Shown here one piece after another: positions 25,812-34,400 of a stretch of DNA of 64,000 bases. The translations under genes were made by a program, and so were the position numbers. This DNA is from Hahella sp. HNIBRBA332 (GTDB taxonomy: Bacteria > Pseudomonadota > Gammaproteobacteria > Pseudomonadales > Oleiphilaceae): contig NZ_CP132203.1 in NCBI RefSeq assembly GCF_030719035.1, forward strand, positions 4,792,501 through 4,856,500. The letters run 5' to 3'. How positions within the stretch are numbered: the first letter of the stretch is position 1; every line of letters starts with the position of its first letter. The notes beneath the pieces were generated by a model that had not been told where the DNA came from, did not search any database, and saw only the letters and a program-made list of their open reading frames with translations.

Positions 25812-26873
25812 ATGGCTACTCAGAAAAAACCGATTCCGGCTCTTTATATCGGCGTAATTATGTTTGCGCTTGGTCTCTTGATCGCCACGCTTCTGCACTC
25901 GGCCCGCTTCTCCCAGAGCGCCCTGTCAGCCCCAGCAACAGGCGACTCGTTGTTCACACTACAAGGCGCGGAATATACGCCGGAGCAACTGCCATATGCC
26001 GAGGCCGCCGCGCTGTTCGAGCTTGAACAACAGGTTTTTGAACGTAAGTCACAAATTCTGGAAAACGCTGCGCTTCAGGTGCATTTTCAAAACCTGGCGA
26101 AAGCGCGGAATGTCTCCAAAGAGCAGATCCGAGATGAACTGATTGAGATCAAACCCGTCACTGACGAAGAAGTCTCGCAGTTTTTTGAGGCCAACAAGCA
26201 ACAAATCCAGCGTCCCTTCTACGAAATCAAAGACGCGATTAAGGACGCCTTACAGAAAGAGCGTCTACAACGCGCAGAACACGATCTCATCGCAAGCCTG
26301 AAAAAGCAGGGGCAGCTCAGTTTACACCTGACTGAGCCCAACGCTCCCGTCGCGGATCTGCAACTGGAAGGCTACCCCGTCCGCGGCGCCGCCCAGGCGC
26401 CTGTCAGTATTGTGGAGTTTGCGGACTTCCGTTGTCCTCATTGCAAACATGCCTCGCATACTTTACGCAAGATACTTGAGAAACAAAGCGACAGCGTGCG
26501 CTGGACCATGGTGGACTTCCCTGTGACCGGCAAAACCTCCGTGTATCTGGCCCAGGCCGCCTACTGCGCCGGCAAGCAGGATAAATACTGGGAATTCCAT
26601 GACGCGCTCTTTGATTACGAAGGAAAACTAAACGAAGCCTCAGTGGCTGGCGTCGCCGAAAAACTCGGTCTTGATGCCGCCAAAATCGAAGAGTGCGCCG
26701 CCAGTCCGGAAGCCGCTCAGTTTGTGGAGAAAGAACAAAATCAGGCGATGGCGCTGGGACTTCGCGGCACGCCAGCAATCTTCATTAATGGTCTCCCATT
26801 CCATGGCGACAACCTGGAAGCCGCGCTGGAAGAAGCCGTCAACGCCGCCGTTGCGCGCTCCCGCGCGGGCTGA
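25812..26873 (+). CDS. Membrane-anchored DsbA-like thioredoxin-fold protein with SurA-like N-terminal region
   Basis: 353 residues. A membrane helix at about 12-32 anchors it with the rest in the periplasm. Residues 50-160 are helical, with features of SurA/peptidyl-prolyl isomerase N-domains (EEVSQFFEANKQQIQRP, IKDALQKER). A thioredoxin fold follows from about 185: FADFRCPHCKHAS with CPHC near residue 208, and the cis-Pro segment GTPAIFING. It resembles the DsbA/BdbD/DsbG-like Thioredoxin_4 family. Likely oxidises or isomerises exported proteins; the partner is unknown. Confidence 0.85.
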   Translation: MATQKKPIPALYIGVIMFALGLLIATLLHSARFSQSALSAPATGDSLFTLQGAEYTPEQLPYAEAAALFELEQQVFERKSQILENAALQVHFQNLAKARNVSKEQIRDELIEIKPVTDEEVSQFFEANKQQIQRPFYEIKDAIKDALQKERLQRAEHDLIASLKKQGQLSLHLTEPNAPVADLQLEGYPVRGAAQAPVSIVEFADFRCPHCKHASHTLRKILEKQSDSVRWTMVDFPVTGKTSVYLAQAAYCAGKQDKYWEFHDALFDYEGKLNEASVAGVAEKLGLDAAKIEECAASPEAAQFVEKEQNQAMALGLRGTPAIFINGLPFHGDNLEAALEEAVNAAVARSRAG

Positions 26874-26998
26874 GGCAAAAGCGCTTGAGCAATAGTAAGT
26901 CATGAAGTTCAGGGCCTGACACATGCGCAGGCTCTATCATTCTCAGACAAAATAAAAGGGCGCTATTTGTCCACCAGATGAATAACGAGAGTCGCGTC

Positions 26999-27280
26999 AT
27001 GCATGGTTTCGTCATTAGGTTAGAGTTTCAGCTACAAGGGTGCTCCTCACTAAAAGAAAAACGTCAGCGCACCAGCGGCGTCCGCGAGAAACTGGGACGA
27101 CAGCCGCACTTGGCGATTATCGAATCGGGACAGACGGACAGCTTACAAACCGGCGAGTGGACCCTGATCCTTTTGGCGCCCAACCGAGCGACAGCGGACA
27201 GACATCTCTCACAGCTTGAGCAAACTCTGGCGCAAAGCCTGGACGCTCGCATCACGCTCTTCGAACAAGAACCATTGTAA
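26999..27280 (+). CDS. DUF503 family protein (YlxP-like)
   Basis: 93 residues, starting MHGFVIRLEFQLQGCSSLKEKR, which matches the N-terminal pattern of DUF503 (hydrophobic strand, then SLKxKR). DUF503/YlxP proteins often lie beside infB-rbfA and are thought to act in ribosome function, but this copy is away from those genes. ATG 26999 is preferred because the conserved part begins there; ATG 26978 would add seven residues without a better ribosome site. Confidence 0.75.
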   Translation: MHGFVIRLEFQLQGCSSLKEKRQRTSGVREKLGRQPHLAIIESGQTDSLQTGEWTLILLAPNRATADRHLSQLEQTLAQSLDARITLFEQEPL

Positions 27281-27509
27281 GACGCCTGGGGCCCATACCA
27301 GAGGGCCCGGCCAGATGCCGGATTGATGCAAAACAGCAGCTAACTGGTGTAATATCGGGCGACTGGCGCTTGTATTTGACAACCACTATACTTGCGCGTC
27401 GGCTCGGTCCGCCCCCTGCGGCCTGACCAGAGCCCAGGAATATTGTTGCTGGACACGCGGGGGCGGCTCCGCGCGTCCCGAGAGCGCCATTAAGCGGTAG
27501 CGGGGTCCT

Positions 27510-29174
27510 ATGTCGAAGACCAAAAAAATCGCCAAAGCCAGTTTGGAAACGATGTATCGGGTATTCACCATCCCCGAGGCGCCAAATTCCACACTGGGCC
27601 GAATCGACCAGAAAATCTCACAGAATCTGGCCGGATTCCTACAGGATCACATTGTGGCGGTGGAAAAAGATCTCAGCGAAATGGAAAAAGACTTCGCAGA
27701 GTCCCGCATTCCAGAAGAGCCCGTGTTCGTCTCTGAGCAAACCCAGTTTCTACTGGACAAGCTCGTTTCCCAATCCGTACATACAGCCTCCCCCAGTTTT
27801 ATCGGCCACATGACGTCAGCGCTGCCTTATTTCATGCTGCCGCTGTCGAAAATCATGATCGCGCTGAACCAGAATCTGGTGAAAACGGAGACCTCAAAAG
27901 CGTTTACGCCGTTAGAGCGTCAGGTCATCGGAATGATGCATCGGCTTGTCTACGAAAGAGACGACGCCTATTACCAAGAGTGGATGCATAATAGCAGCGC
28001 GGCGCTGGGCAGCATGTGCTCTGGCGGCACGGTGGCCAACATCACCGCGCTCTGGGTTGCGAGGAACCTGTGCTTTCCTGCAGACTCGGTCTTCAAAGGC
28101 GTACGCCGCGAAGGCATGTTCAAGGCCCTGAAGCACTATGGTTATGAAGGGGCGGCGGTGCTGGTATCCAAGCGGGGCCACTATTCTCTCAGCAAGTCCG
28201 CCGATCTGCTTGGTCTGGGCAGCGACAATATCATCGCCATACCGACCGGCTCCAATAACAAAATCGACTTGCAAGCCTTGCGCGCCACCTGTGAAGAGTT
28301 GCGGGACGCCAAAGTGCGCATTATCAGTCTGGTGGGCATCGCCGGCACAACGGAAACCGGCAACATCGACCCACTGGAGGAAATGGCCGCCATCGCCAAA
28401 GAGTTCAGCACCTACTTCCATGTTGATGCAGCTTGGGGCGGCCCCACTTTATTCTCCAACAATTACAGACACTTGCTGAAAGGCATTGAGCTGGCTGACT
28501 CCGTCACCATGGACGCCCATAAACAGCTTTATGTGCCAATGGGGGCCGGACTGGTCGTGTTCAAGAATCCATCCACCAGCAACGCCATTGAGCATCACGC
28601 CCAGTACATTATTCGTCAGGGCTCCCGCGACCTGGGCAGTAAAACACTGGAAGGTTCGCGACCCGGTATGGCCATGCTTATTCAGTCCGGCTTGAAAATC
28701 ATTGGTCGCACCGGTTACGAAATTCTGATAGATCTCGGCATTGAAAAAGCCAAAGCCTTCGCGTCGATGATCAGCCAGGCCGATGACTTTGAGCTGATCA
28801 GCGAGCCTGAACTTAATATTCTCACCTACCGCTATTGTCCCGCATGGGTCAGGCAGGCCCTGGAGTTCGCCGATGAAGAGCGCCAGCAGGCTATTAACGA
28901 CTGCCTGAGCCGAATCACCAAAGGCATTCAGAAAACCCAACGGGCGCGGGGCAAAGCTTTCGTATCCCGTACGCGGCTCAATCCAGCCGCTTATGATGGG
29001 CAAGCCTGCGTCGTCTTCAGGGTGGTGCTGGCGAATCCGCTGACGACAGTGGAAATTCTGCAGGACATTCTTGAGGAGCAGCGCTCTATCGCCGCAGAGG
29101 ATCTTCTCTCTGAGCGCATGGATGAACTACGTAATCTCTGCGCCACTTCAACGGTCAAAGCAGCGGCGTCCTAA
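27510..29174 (+). CDS. panP: Pyridoxal-phosphate aspartate 1-decarboxylase PanP
   Basis: 554 residues of the group II PLP decarboxylase (glutamate decarboxylase-like) fold. Key features: HVDAAWGGP (Asp contacting the cofactor ring), the PLP-binding lysine in MDAHKQLYVP, and a C-terminal small domain. The sequence matches the PanP type found in Vibrio and other bacteria that lack the pyruvoyl PanD; it makes beta-alanine from aspartate for pantothenate and coenzyme A. A glutamate or cysteine-sulfinate decarboxylase is the alternative. Weak ribosome site GGGG before ATG 27510. Confidence 0.88.
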   Translation: MSKTKKIAKASLETMYRVFTIPEAPNSTLGRIDQKISQNLAGFLQDHIVAVEKDLSEMEKDFAESRIPEEPVFVSEQTQFLLDKLVSQSVHTASPSFIGHMTSALPYFMLPLSKIMIALNQNLVKTETSKAFTPLERQVIGMMHRLVYERDDAYYQEWMHNSSAALGSMCSGGTVANITALWVARNLCFPADSVFKGVRREGMFKALKHYGYEGAAVLVSKRGHYSLSKSADLLGLGSDNIIAIPTGSNNKIDLQALRATCEELRDAKVRIISLVGIAGTTETGNIDPLEEMAAIAKEFSTYFHVDAAWGGPTLFSNNYRHLLKGIELADSVTMDAHKQLYVPMGAGLVVFKNPSTSNAIEHHAQYIIRQGSRDLGSKTLEGSRPGMAMLIQSGLKIIGRTGYEILIDLGIEKAKAFASMISQADDFELISEPELNILTYRYCPAWVRQALEFADEERQQAINDCLSRITKGIQKTQRARGKAFVSRTRLNPAAYDGQACVVFRVVLANPLTTVEILQDILEEQRSIAAEDLLSERMDELRNLCATSTVKAAAS

Positions 29175-29291
29175 GACGCCGCATTTCTGAAAAACGGTAA
29201 AACAGCGCAAAATTCGATCAAGATCATTGCACCCACTGATAATTCAGTGCACATTAAGGGCTTCCCGGCAGTATCACTATGGGAGAAGCTT

Positions 29292-29663
29292 ATGCGTCTG
29301 GATTACCGTTCCCCTCTTGCTGACGACGCCAAATTCTGCGCCCTCTCGGGCAATGACCGGCAACGGGTAGAGTTATTTATCAAAGATACTGGCGACGCCA
29401 CTTACACCCTGATCGCACTGGCGGGGCAGGAAAGCAAACCTGCGGTAAAGGTGAAACTGCAGGGTCCCTATCACAGCTTCATGCAAGCCCGCGCCGCGAT
29501 GAATGCGATAGCGGGATCACTACTGAACATCAATTTTGATCTCCTGGAGAACGCCATCAGCATCTGGGGCCTGCAAGCACAGGCGCAAGTGCGTAAGCTA
29601 CGCCAGGAGCGCAAGCAAAATATGGGCGACTATCGGTTCAATCCCGACGACGTCTATTTTTAA
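29292..29663 (+). CDS. Hypothetical protein
   Basis: 123 residues, soluble, not recognised. The N-terminal half is beta-rich (RVELFIKDTGDATYTLIAL), the C-terminal half helical and charged (VRKLRQERKQN), ending NPDDVYF. ATG 29292 is supported by GGGAG about six bases ahead; an ATG at 29247 is in frame but lacks a site. It lies 117 bp after panP and may share its transcript. Confidence 0.75.
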   Translation: MRLDYRSPLADDAKFCALSGNDRQRVELFIKDTGDATYTLIALAGQESKPAVKVKLQGPYHSFMQARAAMNAIAGSLLNINFDLLENAISIWGLQAQAQVRKLRQERKQNMGDYRFNPDDVYF

Positions 29664-30140
29664 CCACACACTGATGCTGCGGTTATTGGTCGCGACTGCT
29701 CGGCGCAAGCAAATATCGCAGCAGCCGCTTTTGACATGTTTTTACATTACCCACACACAAAAAGAAGATATTCCTGCTAAGATAACCACCATATCGACGC
29801 TTATTCCGTCGTAAACATCACCGGCGCTTCGAAGCAAAACTGAACGCCGCCCACCTTATTATCCTGGCGCCGCTTTTGCCGGGATACATCCTGTTACACA
29901 GTCGTTGTTATTATTCGCCGCGTAAGTGTCTATACTAGCCGTTCCGGCCAGTTCGTGGACGCCCCCTTGCGGGATCATCCAGGTCTTGTTTGGAGTATCG
30001 TGGAAGGCTCTCACGCCCTCTTCGACTTTCCAGCAAAGGACGCCTTCCAGGTTTGGTAAGGCCCACTTAAATCGTATGGAGGCGGCCTCGTCTACCGGCA
30101 ACACCCTAGATAACCAGAAAAACTACGGAGCGTGAATCAC
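29664..30140 (+). promoter_or_regulatory. 477-bp intergenic region with candidate promoter and structured leader
   Basis: A sigma-70-like promoter TTATTA (29908-29913), 17-bp spacer, TATACT (29931-29936) would give a leader of about 198 nt to the gene at 30141. The leader contains arms TGGAAGGC (30001-30008) and GCCTTCCA (30042-30049), enclosing 33 bases. I recognise no riboswitch. The 240 bp before the promoter show nothing convincing. Confidence 0.4.
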
Positions 30141-30434
30141 ATGGAATGGAACATTGATTCAAAACTCAATATAGCTCGTCATATAAGTGGTTTCGAAATG
30201 GCATTTGAACTACGGAACGGGGAAATTGTGGAGCTGAGACCTATCCAGGTACCCAAGCACCTGTCGCCGGTTCAAGTATGCCAACTTATACGCGAGTCTA
30301 AATCCGCCATTGAAAGTACTGCAAGGACAGAAGACCGAGGCCATTATTATGGTGGCAGGTCAGCCCCGGCCCACACGCCGAAGGTTGTTGTGAAAAGGAA
30401 AAGAACGTTAGTGCTGAACAACGAAACCAACTAG
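30141..30434 (+). CDS. Hypothetical basic small protein
   Basis: 97 residues, not recognised. N-terminus MEWNIDSKLNIARHI, a middle with PIQVPKHLSPVQVCQLIRES that could form a short helical motif, and a basic tail (VVVKRKRTLVL). Start ATG 30141 with GGAG ten bases ahead; the GTG at 30132 sits on top of that site. It could bind nucleic acid, judging only from composition. Preceded by a long leader. Confidence 0.65.
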   Translation: MEWNIDSKLNIARHISGFEMAFELRNGEIVELRPIQVPKHLSPVQVCQLIRESKSAIESTARTEDRGHYYGGRSAPAHTPKVVVKRKRTLVLNNETN

Positions 30435-30828
30435 GTCTTCGTGATCAGCGCCCCTTTTACGCCTGCTCTAACACTGGCAGCAGTATCCGCCAGTAGCAGG
30501 CGAAGTCAGGGCTAACGCCATATTCCGCTTTCATGGCGGCTTCCCTCCTGCTGATTGACTGTGTTTCTTCCTCTGGTGAGCCAACGCCCCGATTCTATCG
30601 GCGTTTAGCCATTTACTCTGTCGTTTCCTCCCCTGACTTAATACAATACCGTTTCGTATTTGAGCGCCGCCCAAGAAGACAAAGCGATCAAAAGATCGTA
30701 TTTGAGTCCCTTCTTTTGGTCGCGCTTCAATATAAAAGCGTCCGCGCGTATCCTGTCGCGGCGCGGAGTGAAAGGCCTCCCATTGAAGCTTTTCCTCAAG
30801 ACAGCCTCTACTATAGGAAGACCATTCC
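30435..30828. other. 394-bp intergenic region with a strong bulged hairpin
   Basis: Arms CGCCTGCT (30460-30467) and AGCAGGCG (30495-30502) enclose ACTGGC (30473-30478) and GCCAGT (30489-30494): 14 paired bases with one five-base bulge and a ten-base loop. No T-run follows on either strand. The rest shows no conserved reading frame; several overlapping ORFs here look spurious. Confidence 0.5.
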
Positions 30829-31380
30829 ATGAAATGCACAAGCTGTAACTCAGGCGCGCTAAAGCCCGGTTTCCTCGAAGACTTACTGGCCTGCCATATC
30901 TGCGATAACTGCGGCGGAACCCTGATTTATCTGCAGGATTACCTACGTTGGTTAAACTCAGAGCATTCTTTAAGCGAAGTGGACTTTGATCTTGCGGTTA
31001 ATGCGGAAGATTCGAAAAAAGCGCTGCTCTGCCCCAAAACCGGCCGCCTGATGCTGAAATATCGTATTTCAAAAAACACTGATCACCGACTCGACCTCAG
31101 CCCGGAAATACTCGCCATGTGGTTAGATAAAGGCGAGTGGGATTTGCTGAAGCAGGAAGGACTCGCCACCAAGTTGAATGCGATTTTTACCGATCCCTGG
31201 CAGCGAAAAATTCGCGAAAGCAAAGCTCGCGATGTTTTCGAAGCTTTATATGAAGAAGAGTTCGGCAAAGAGGAATACGCCAAACTGCGGGAAGTTCGCG
31301 AGTGGCTGGACAAGCAGTCAAAACAGAAGTCGATGATCGCCTATTTGCTGGCGAAAGATCCCTACTCCGCCAACCGGTAA
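30829..31380 (+). CDS. Zinc-ribbon (zf-TFIIB-like) protein
   Basis: 183 residues. The N-terminal zinc ribbon has CTSC (residues 3-6) and CHICDNCGG (about 22-30), as in zf-TFIIB domain proteins. A second Cys (LLCPKTGRL) follows near residue 65. The C-terminal two thirds are helical and charged. Function unknown. AGGAAG precedes the ATG by about eight bases. Convergent with the giant ATPase gene, with a shared terminator between. Confidence 0.8.
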   Translation: MKCTSCNSGALKPGFLEDLLACHICDNCGGTLIYLQDYLRWLNSEHSLSEVDFDLAVNAEDSKKALLCPKTGRLMLKYRISKNTDHRLDLSPEILAMWLDKGEWDLLKQEGLATKLNAIFTDPWQRKIRESKARDVFEALYEEEFGKEEYAKLREVREWLDKQSKQKSMIAYLLAKDPYSANR

Positions 31381-31381
31381 C

Positions 31382-31411
31382 AAAAAAAGCGGGCTTAACG
31401 CCCGCTTTTTT
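31382..31411. terminator. Bidirectional rho-independent terminator
   Basis: Seven A, stem GCGGGC/GCCCGC with loop TTAAC, six T. It can end both the zinc-ribbon gene (plus) and the yqiJK-ATPase operon (minus). Confidence 0.92.
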
Positions 31412-31438
31412 CATCAATAGAGTCTGCGTTCCCGCCGA

Positions 31439-34400
31439 CTATGCTTCCGGTTTCTTCAGCTCAAGTCGCAGACTGTCTATTTTTGCGTTCAAGTCCGCCA
31501 TGCGCTTATGGGTTTCCAGATCCAACTGCAGTTTACCATCCATAGTTTTTACCAGGGGATAAATACTGTTTTGAATGGTGTCAGCCAGTGTCGCGAGAAT
31601 TTTATCCAGGCCAGGCATGGGCTGGTTGACGACTTCCACTTTGGGCGCCACATCCACTTTCGGCGCAGCGTCTTTCAAGTCGCTCATGGCCTTGACCATT
31701 CTGGCCAGCTGCTTGACCACATCAGCGGAGTAGTCCTTTGGGGCCTCCACCGGTAAAGCAGGCTTGTTCCCTTGGCCAACAACCTCAGTAAGACGACTCA
31801 ATCCATCCGTCATTTCCCGCAGTTGGCGCACCGCCTGCTGTGACGCATCCATGTCCTTCAGGCCCCGGTTTTTAGCGAACTCTTCTTTGATCGCAGACCA
31901 ACGGGTTTGCTGCTCAGCCGTCAGCGTTCCACGCAATTCCGCCAGCTTCAGCAGGTTCTCTTCCGCCCCCTGGGTTAACAACTGCGACTCTCCTTGATAG
32001 TGGTCTTCCAACAGTTGCTGCAGCTCATCCCCAGTCATCACCGAGGTGATTTTTTCCGCCAACTTATTCATGTTGCGATAACTTCCCTGCAACTTAAATG
32101 TTGGCTCGGAGCGGTAAGCGTCAGCCTGGGCGCTGCTGCGAATGTATTCCTGATTAACCCGCAACACGACTTTTTGCACGTCCATCAGCTTGCCCAATAC
32201 ATCGACCACTTCTTTGAACTCAGCGCCGCTGTATGTGTGCTTCATATCCGTCGCAGCGACTTCGCGGCCCTTCGCTGCATCAATGAACTTGTAGAAATCC
32301 TCCATATCTCGAGTCGCCAGCGGGGCCAAAACTGGATTGGACGTCATCGCGTTCTCGATATAACTCATCGCAAAGGCGTCTTCCATGCCGCCAAGAACAT
32401 CGCCAAGGTTATAGATATCAGCCCGGTTAGCGAGCATATCCGGCACTTTGAACGTTTCACCGCTCTCCGTGTAGGGGTTACCCGCCATGACGATACAGAA
32501 CTTCTTGCCACGCAGGTCGTAAGTCCGCGTTTCTCCGTTCCAAACCCCCTCTACTCTTCGCGTGCCGTCACAGAGGGAGATAAATTTCTGCAGAAACTCT
32601 GGATGCGTATGCTGTATATCGTCCAGATACAGCATGACGTTGTTAGCCAGTTCAAAGCCAAAGTTCAGCTTGATCAACTCCTGTCTGGCCGTCGAGTGCG
32701 GGGCCTTTTCAGGGTCCAGCGAGACCACGTCATGCCCCAGAGAAGGACAGTTCACTTTAACGAAAGTCAGCCCCAAACGGCTGGCGGTATACTCCATCAA
32801 TGTGGTCTTGCCGTATCCCGGCGGGGAGATCATCATCAACAGGCCCATGTTGTCCGTACGCTTGCTTTCGCCAACCGTCCCCATCTGCTTGGCGAGGTTA
32901 TCGCCAATGAATTTCAGGTAGTGGTCATTGATCAGCTTGTTGCGCACGAACGAAGTCAACGGCCGAGGTTTAAGCTCATTCAGGCGCAACATCTTGCGGG
33001 CCTGCTCCAGCTTCTGCTGGCGCAGTTTGAGAAAACGCTCATAACCGGTGATGTCTTCTTCGACATGACGACTCATCCGCGCCATGAAGTCGTCTAACGC
33101 CAGTTGCAGCGTTTGTTCTTTGATCCGTGAGTGCGAGCCCAGCAAACCGGATACGGTGAACCGTAAGTCAACCTCGCGCTTATCCCTGGGGATTTCCTGC
33201 TCCGCCGCCAGAATCGCTACTGCCTCGTAATGGAAGTCTTCGAACTCCTGCCCATTGGATTGTAGAAAAGCCTGCAGCCAGCTCCGCGCCAAGCGCCAGC
33301 GCGCCCCCAAGTCGCCATCCAGAGACTTCATGCTCTCCTGCAGCATATTCCAGGCATTGGACGTCTGCAGATTCAGTTTCATGCGCTCATAACAGTCCAG
33401 GGCGTATTTGCCGGTTTCTAAAGCGAGCGCGTCTTTGCCCAGCTCGGCGGCCAAATAAGCCGCCGCCTGCGCGATATCCACCTCACTGAAATCCAGACGT
33501 TGTTGCGCCACAAACTGCTTCAGCTTATCCCCAAGCGCGCCCTGCAACTGCGACATCGCCTGAGGACTGTTCAACACCTCCAGCATGATCTGCGCCGCAC
33601 GAGCCTGCGCGCGGCGGGCGGCGCTGTCTTCATCATGCTGCCAGGCCGACCAGAATAAACAAGCCAGCGCCCGAATGCGTCCGGTATATTTCAATAGTTG
33701 CGCCTGATTGATAACCGGCAGAATCTTCGCCAGGATCAGCGCCGCGTCATGGTCATGAATCCCTTTTTCATACCCTTCTTTGTAGCGAGGACCGGCGAAT
33801 TCGGTGACAAACGGCTGTATCCCATCTCCCGCCGCCAACGTCTGCATGACCTTTTCCTTGAAGGCGACTCCCTTGGGGTCACTGAGACGCTCCAGAAAAC
33901 GATGCGCCAGAAACTCTGCGCGATACACATCCGGCGTTTCCGATATCAGCGTCATGTCCCAATAACGACGACAGGCATCCAACTCCGCATCGTCAATCAG
34001 CTGGTAGTAGTCGCTGCCGGTCACATGAATAAACAGCTTGTCGTCCCTGGGCAATATAGACAGATCCAGTTCCTGCGTATTGACGCTGAAGCGGTGACGC
34101 GGCCCTAGCTTGATGACCTTACCGCCCTCTTCGAAAATGTCCGTTTTGTCCCGCAATCCTCTCACGGCTTGCTCTTTAGCGGACTTCAGTCGGCTTTCCA
34201 GGTCATCTGCGGCGATCTGATCACCCAGATCACGCAACTGCTTCACTATTTGCCGAACTTTCTGCGCCAGCGCGTCGGATGCAAAGAAGGTATTCACCTC
34301 ATCCATTTGCTGGAAGCGCTGACAGCGCTTGCCGATGCTTTCCAGAATGCGCCCGGCGGCGTCCGCCAGGGTGTGCGTCTTGCGCTGACGCTCTTCGATC

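Noticed and set aside
29859..30104. 81-codon minus-strand ORF in the panP-30141 intergenic region
   Set aside because: No ribosome site, composition like the other overlapping spurious frames, and it runs antisense to the predicted promoter and leader.
30531..30841. Several overlapping ORFs of 60-100 codons on both strands before the zinc-ribbon gene
   Set aside because: They overlap each other in different frames, lack ribosome sites and contain no recognisable domain.
31994..33097. 367-codon plus-strand ORF
   Set aside because: Antisense to the P-loop region of the giant ATPase gene; a shadow frame.
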